From contig JAKCPI010003277.1 of assembly GCA_023213315.1 (NCBI GenBank), positions 124,001 to 188,000 on the forward strand: 64,000 bases of DNA, given 5' to 3'. A program made the translations under genes and the position numbers. This DNA is from Euborellia annulipes. Its lineage: Eukaryota; Arthropoda; Insecta; Dermaptera; Anisolabididae. Shown here in pieces: positions 58,657-64,000 of this stretch. Below the pieces are notes generated by a model. The model saw nothing but the letters and a program-made list of their open reading frames with translations, had not been told where the DNA came from and made no database searches. Each line of letters starts with the position of its first letter. Position 1 is the stretch's first letter.

Positions 58657-58781
58657 ATTTCCCCTTTATGCGTCTCCTTTTGTTTTTATTTTCTTCCTGG
58701 CTGCATGTGACTATTGGTCATTATAGATCTTCGGACCTTATGCACCCATTCCAAAAAAAAAAAAAAAAAAAAAAAAAAAAT
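58333..58781 (+). mobile_element. 5'-truncated LINE with poly(A) tail
   Basis: This comprises the coding end (58333-58656), about 95 bases of 3' UTR with TTTTATTTTCTTCCTGGCTG, then a run of 28 A at 58754-58781. The 5' boundary and target duplication are not resolved. Confidence 0.7.
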
Positions 58782-58878
58782 AGTATAAATATAGCCTAAA
58801 AATTTTTTTAATAAAATCACTAACAAATTTTTTAAAATTTTAATTTTATTAAAATTGTGATTTTATTTAAAATTTTTG

Positions 58879-59130
58879 CCCTCGGGGCATGGCGTAGAGG
58901 TTAGCGTGCTAACCTCATATACCAAACGTCGCGGGTTCGGACCCCAGGCAGTCCGATGATTTTATTTAAGCCATTTGGATACCAAATGGCTTAAATAAGA
59001 ATGCCTGGACCCCATATATGAATATTTATCAATAACGGATATCGTAAAAAGTCTTATATGGCCTGAGTTGCCGAAAAGACTGTGTGAATGTGTGTGTGAG
59101 TGTGAGTGTGAATGAGAAAAAAGTGTGTAT
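58879..59130 (+). repeat. Full-length tRNA-derived SINE (reference copy)
   Basis: Order: CCCTCGGGGCATGGCGTAGA and GGTTAGCGTGCTAACC (A-box side), GCGGGTTCGGACCCCAGGCA (B box), GCCATTTGGATACCAAATGG palindrome, ATGCCTGGACCCC, ACGGATATCGTAAAAAGTC, GGCCTGAGTTGCCGAAAAGA, then GT-rich sequence and AGAAAAAAGTGTG. ATTTAAAATTTTT flanks both sides as a likely target duplication. There is no functional tRNA fold. Confidence 0.88.
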
Positions 59131-59504
59131 TTAAAATTTTTAAAGCCTTATAGTAGATTTGTTTTTGTTTTATACTATTTGAACATATTAAATTATTTTC
59201 AATTTAAAAAAAAAATTTTTTGCCTCCCCCCCCCTAATTCAAATTCGTTCCGGCGCCCCTGCTTATAGTCAAAATACATTAAAAAATATTATATTTTCTA
59301 AATTAAGTACAAATTTCAAGATCATTGAAAATCTGAAACTAAAAAAGGCCTATATCAAGGGTGGATACAAGGGGGGGGGGTAGTAAAGAAGCTAATTACC
59401 TCCCCCTCCGAGATTTGAGAAAAATATTTATTTTTTTTTTTTTGGAAATTAAATTTTATTTTGAATATAAAATTTTAAAAATTAATACGCCAGCCCCCCC
59501 TCCC

Positions 59505-59690
59505 AGTGGCGTACCGAGGGGGGGGGGGCGCCCCAGGCCCCGTGCCGGCATAGGCCCCCATATATTTATAAAAAAAAAAATTTAATGAAAATTTGTCTTT
59601 GAGAGGCCCCGGGGCCCTCAGGGCTCAAATAAAAACCGAAAAATTTAGTTAAAAAATCAAAATTTAATGAAAATTTCTCTTGTGAGCGAA
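59505..59690 (+). repeat. Fragment of the GTGGCGTACCGAGG element
   Basis: CAGTGGCGTACCGAGGG, CATAGGCCCCCATATATTTA and GAGCCCTCAGGGCTCAA-type sequence are shared with 63117-63946. Only the left part is present. Confidence 0.6.
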
Positions 59691-60520
59691 ATTATTTTAA
59701 AATAAAAATATTATAATAAAATAAACACAGTACTTGAGAACGGCTGCAGAATAAACATTCGAAACGTTTTACATACAGTATTTATATTTTTAATAAATAA
59801 TTAATAGTGGTTGAGTTAGTGGCTGTAGATATTGCAATGTTGGGTAGCGAGGATGCAGCCAAAATTTCTAATTTTGTAAATTATTAAATAAAGAACAATT
59901 TGAACTGTTAAAAAAAAAAATGGGTAAAAATAGACTAATCACTTTTATATAACTATTTATAATAAAGAAATATTGAAAAAATTAATCATTTAATACTTCG
60001 AAACTCTCTGAGCCATTGCCCTCATGGTAGAAATTTTAAAAAACCGACTTGGCCAAATGACATGTTCATAATGAATATGTACATGAAAAATTGTAAGTAA
60101 ATATATGTAAATTTATTATTTATTTTCATATGTATACGTTTGTAAAAAAGAAAATCTCTTTCAATTTGTCATGTAGCCTGAAGGACTGAAGATGGCAAAA
60201 TAAAACTTTCGCCGAAACGTCTCAATTGGAATTGTTGTTTTTCTTTGGTCCAAAACCTCTTTGGCTGCATCCTCGCTACCCAACAAATAATTAATAACAA
60301 AAATGTGATCTATAATTAAAAATTCCACTAATAATAATAATTAAAACCACAAAAGCTTTAATAAACAAAATAAACATAATCAATCATTAATTAATTACTT
60401 CATTCATACGTTTTTTTATTTTATTTTAATACATTTTTATTAAAAATAAGATCTGTTGTAACAGGAGAATAGAATAGTAGAGGAGTGTGTTGGCGCGAAA
60501 AGTGACGTCATCAAAAAAAG

Positions 60521-61033
60521 GAATACTCCTTTCTGTTTTTAATCTCCTGGTAATTAAACTATTATTTTGTATATAAAATCTTTATAATAGAATAAAATAA
60601 CTGATTTGTGCTGCACTCTTGTGGAGACTTTAACAATTATACTTATAATTCTAAACGTCTCCGCAAGATCGCAGCACAAATCAGCTTGAATAGGAACACT
60701 CCTGTCTGTTTTTAATCTCCTGATACAAAAAAAATATTTTGTATTCAAATCTTTATAATAGATAGAATAAAATAACTGATTTGTGCTGCACTCTTGTGGA
60801 GACTTTAACAATTATACTTATAATTCTAAACGTCTCCGCAAGATCGCAGCACAAATCAGCTTGAATAGGAACACTCCTGTCTGTTTTTAATCTCCTGATA
60901 CAAAAAAAATATTTTGTATTCAAATCTTTATAATAGGTAGAATAAAATAACTGATTTGTGCTGCACTCTTGTTGAGACTTTAACAATTATACTTATAATT
61001 CTAAACGTCTCTACAAGATCGCAGCACAAATCA
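60521..61033. repeat. 175-bp tandem array with internal palindrome
   Basis: CTGATTTGTGCTGCACTCTT begins at 60601, 60776 and 60951, an exact 175-bp period, with a partial unit before the first. Within each unit about 31 bp (CTGATTTGTGCTGC...GAGAC) return inverted (GTCTCCGCAAGATCGCAGCA...), leaving an AT-rich loop of about 25 bases. The long frames on the minus strand here are products of the repetition. Confidence 0.88.
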
Positions 61034-61218
61034 ACCTGAGACCTCCCTGCCTGAGATACTCTCTTCAATGAGTGTTGAAATACGAGGTTGTAATATGGCA
61101 TTACATTCCATATCTTACAGGCTAAGGCAACTTCTATTGGAGGAATTTAAATCCATTGTTCTTATATCATTAATTTGTGATAATACCCTGCTCATTTACT
61201 CCTCCAAATTTGTTCTCG

Positions 61219-61455
61219 CCCTCGGGGTTTGGTGTAGGGGTTAGCGTGTATACCTCGTATACCAAAAGTCACGGGTTCGGACCCCAGGCAGTCTGATGAT
61301 TTTATTTAAGCCATTTGGATACTAATATGTATATTAATCTCTATAACGGATATCGTAAAAGTCTTAAATGGCCTAACTTGCCAAAAAGACTGTGTGTATG
61401 TGTGTGTGAATGTGAGTGGGAATGAGAACAAAGTGTGACTGTTTTTTTTTTTTTT
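61219..61455 (+). repeat. tRNA-derived SINE
   Basis: CCCTCGGGGTTTGGTGTAGG, CACGGGTTCGGACCCCAGGC, GCCATTTGGATAC, ACGGATATCGTAAAAGTC, GCCTAACTTGCCAAAAAGAC, GT-rich tail and T/A runs. The copy is diverged, with a deletion after the ATTTGGATAC block. Confidence 0.82.
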
Positions 61456-61619
61456 ATAAGAAAAAAAAAAAAAAAATTAAAATTGTGCCCTTCATGCCAA
61501 CATAAATAAAAAAAGAGTCAAAATTCCCTAAAGCAAAATTTATATTCCACAAATCATTTCTCTCGTTATAATGACAGATAAATAAAATTATAGGTTAGCA
61601 TTAAAAATAAAAGGAAATA

Positions 61620-62975
61620 GATAATATGATTTAAAAAAAAAAAGTGCAGGAGGTGGATTTGAACTCGCGAAGCTTGGTTACGAGAGAATGGAAAAAAACA
61701 TAGATCGCTTGATGACGAATTAACCACTTGCGCCACACTTTGGTTAATTTTAATTATGAAAAATAAGCCATAAAAGAAACATAAAATAAAAGAAGTATTA
61801 AAAAAATTTTAATATTCCACATATGATATATCATTTTTCATTACTTTTTATACGGATTAATAATTTATAATCGAAATTCCTATAGCATGCCTAGTTTTCA
61901 AATAATTCAATGGTCAAACGTCAGATTGTTTATGCCTTGATGTAATTAAACCAAAAACTCTATCTAACATATGATACATGTCATTAATTCTTGAATTCCC
62001 CCTGATTCCAGAGAAGTAAAGCCTTTTTAATTATATGATCTAATTTTAGAGTTATTGGCGATCAAAGTTAAGCTTATTTTCGACCTTAATGACATCAACA
62101 TTCAATTTTCTATATTATCGAAAAAGCTTATTTAGCATTGTCTGATTAAAACCAAATTTTTACCAGAGATTTATAATTAATAAATGATTTTTTTACTAAA
62201 GTTTCATAAAGATTGATAAAGAAATAAATAAAATATTGACTATTTTGTAAATTGAGTTTTAGAATTCGGGATCCCGGATGTGTAAAGAGAGCCGTCTATG
62301 AACCGGCTCTAGGCTTGCAACTGAGATCCCAAATTCTAAAACTAAATTTACAAAATAGTCAATATTTTATTTATTTCTTTACCAATCTCAATGAAACTTT
62401 AGAAAAAAACTCATTTTTTCATTATAAATCTCTGGTAAAAATTTGGTTTTAATCAGACAATGCTAAATAAGCTTTTTCGATAATATAGAAAATTGAGTGT
62501 TGATGTCATTAAGGTCGAAAATACTCTTAACTTTGATCGCCAATAACTCTAAAATTAGATCATAAAATTAAAAGGGGTTTAGTTATTTGGAATCAGGAGA
62601 AATTCAAGAATTAATAACATGTATCATATGATATATAGACTTTTTGGTTTGATTATATTAAAGCATTCACAATGTGACGTTTGTCCATTGAATAATTCGA
62701 AATCTATGCATGCTAGTGAAATTTTAATTATAAATTAATAATCTGCGTAAAATCTAGTAAAAAATGATATATCATATGTGCAATATTAAAATTTTTTTAA
62801 CACCACTTTTATTCGATGTTTCTTACATGGTCTATTTTCCTTTAAAATAATAAATTAATCCATAGCTCAAACGGTTAAATCATCAGTATTAATTATTTTT
62901 TCCCTCCTCCTTTATCCCAACTTGCGCGAGTTCAAATCCATCTCGTGCAGTGTTTTTTTAAATTAAATTCCTTTT
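61620..62975. mobile_element. 1.35-kb foldback element with tRNA-like sequences in both arms
   Basis: The arms of about 640 bp are inverted copies (for example TTTTACCAGAGATTTATAAT at 62158 against ATTATAAATCTCTGGTAAAA near 62422), centred near 62290 on GGGATCCCGG and AGAGCCG/CGGCTCT. Each outer end carries a B-box-like GAGTTCAAATCCA (minus at about 61665, plus at about 62925) with an A-box-like start further in. Arm identity looks high but not perfect. Confidence 0.78.
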
Positions 62976-63116
62976 ATATTTACTTATCATTTTCGAAAAA
63001 ATGAAATAAATAAAAAATCAAACAATATAAATACAAGCTATTGAAATGTTGCCAGATTTAGTTTAGTCGCATGGGCGTAACTACAGAATTTGGCTGGGGA
63101 GGGGGACATATGGGAC

Positions 63117-63946
63117 CAGAAGTGGCGTACCGAGGGGGGGCGAGGGGGGCGGTCCGCCCCAGGCCCCGAGTCGGCATAGGCCCCCATATATTTATAAAAA
63201 AAAAAATTTAATGAAAATTTCTCTTTGAGAGGTCCCAGAGCCCTCAGGGCTCAAGTAAAAACGGAAAAATTTAGATAAAAAAAAATTTAATGAAAATTTC
63301 TCTTTGAGAGGCCCCAGAGCCCTCAGGGCTCAAGTAAAAACGGAAAAATTTAGATAAAAAAAAAAATAAATAAATAAAGGGTCGGACTAAGCCGAGCGCA
63401 CAACTTTGCCCCCCCCCCCCCATTATTCAAAGAAATAACGCAACGCGTTTGTTATTTGTTTTGATTTTGCTCTGTTGCTAATAGGAACTAGGAACCGACC
63501 GAATATTCGGTTTCGGTTACGGTTTCGGCCAGTTTCGGCCAAAAATCCTGGTTTCGGCCAAGAAGTAGCCGAAACTTTCGGCCGGCCGAAACTAGAGTCT
63601 GAAAAAATGGGATGAGACTCGCATGCCAAAAAAAAAAAAGGTCAAATAATTTGCACTTGAGTGAGAAAAAAAATTAGTCTCCCTTAAAAAAAGGTAAAAT
63701 GATTTTCACGGGAGGGAAAAAAAAATTCAAAAAAAAAAGGTAAAATGAAAAAAAAAATTTATAGGAAATACAAGTTTCGGTTTCGGTTACGGTTTCGGCC
63801 GAAACTAAGGTTGAGGCCGAATATTCGGTTTCGGTTTCGGCTGAAAAAAGGATAATTAAAGATGACCCCCCCCCAAAAAAAAATTCAATATAAGGCCCCC
63901 TACTTTAGTGCCGCCCTAGGCCCCCAACTGCCTCGGTACGCCTCTG
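63117..63946. mobile_element. DNA element with GGCGTACCGAGG ends
   Basis: CAGAAGTGGCGTACCGAGG and CCTCGGTACGCCTCTG are inverted ends. The inside holds a doubled GAGCCCTCAGGGCTCAAGTA block and a CCGAAAC-family block (about 63485-63845). The ends resemble hAT-type elements, but no clean 8-bp duplication was seen. Confidence 0.55.
63485..63845. repeat. CCGAAAC-family repeat block
   Basis: TAGGAACCGACCGAATATTC, GGTTTCGGTTACGGTTTCGG and related TTTCGG units match the element at 29880-30046, with a long insert in the middle. Confidence 0.6.
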
Positions 63947-64000
63947 CCCCCTCCCCCTCACATGAGATATAAAAAACAGTTAAGAATAAAAAAAAAAGTG

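Larger units (their letters stand above)
44046..64000. other. 3' UTR and downstream repeat-rich region with no further host gene recognised
   Basis: After the stop codon there is roughly 20 kb without a convincing host exon. It contains Tc1/mariner-type elements, SINEs, family-C copies, snap-back elements, a LINE 3' end, a 175-bp tandem array, a 1.35-kb foldback and G/C-run-bearing DNA elements. Nothing identifiable was seen in about 46250-47560, 50800-52100, 52800-54250, 54610-56290 and 56750-58140 beyond AT-rich sequence and short simple repeats. Confidence 0.6.

Noticed and set aside
60554..60986. Two overlapping minus-strand frames with nearly the same peptide
   Set aside because: They are produced by the 175-bp tandem repeat; the frames span palindromes and have no family resemblance.
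60521..61033. CRISPR-like array
   Set aside because: The period is 175 bp with no unique spacers, and the genome is clearly eukaryotic.
63423..63629. Minus-strand frame rich in Arg-Asn repeats
   Set aside because: It is translation of the TTTCGG-unit repeat and is not conserved between copies.

Overview
This is an AT-rich, intron-rich eukaryotic nuclear window from an animal, most likely an arthropod. A crustacean would fit the repeat content, but that is inference. It holds one recognisable host gene, one intact LTR retrotransposon, and a very dense load of small mobile elements. There are no bacterial-style operons, no genuine tRNA or rRNA genes and no CRISPR.

The host gene is on the + strand and belongs to the FAM117/GLCCI1 family (glucocorticoid-induced transcript 1-like). 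I assembled six exons from conserved peptide blocks and from splice sites whose phases all agree: 7744-8062, 28839-28942, 32791-32930, 36332-36453, 38029-38109 and 43669-44045 (stop). The first recognised exon starts in phase with a missing upstream exon, so the N-terminus lies upstream or was not recognised in 1-7743. Exon 36332-36453 carries one extra C in a run of six C, which breaks an otherwise conserved frame. This is either a sequence error or a disabling mutation. Introns range from about 1.6 to 20.8 kb and are filled with repeats.

In the first intron, antisense to the gene, lies a complete Ty3/gypsy-type element (19599-24155). It has two identical 120-bp LTRs, a 4-bp target duplication, a tRNA-Lys-like primer site, a gag with a PHD-like finger and a pol read in the -1 frame (protease, RT, RNase H, integrase). 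It looks recently inserted.

The rest is a mosaic of tRNA-derived SINEs, hAT, Tc1/mariner and PIF-like non-autonomous DNA elements with visible target duplications, a LINE 3' end, a likely Penelope-like fragment, a roughly 670-bp interspersed family of unknown class, large snap-back (foldback) elements and a 175-bp palindromic tandem array. The most interesting recurring signal is a hammerhead-ribozyme-like motif (CTGANGA, a hairpin, then GAAAC/GAAAT). It occurs about twenty times, often as inverted pairs inside snap-back elements, and its stem changes sequence between copies while still pairing.
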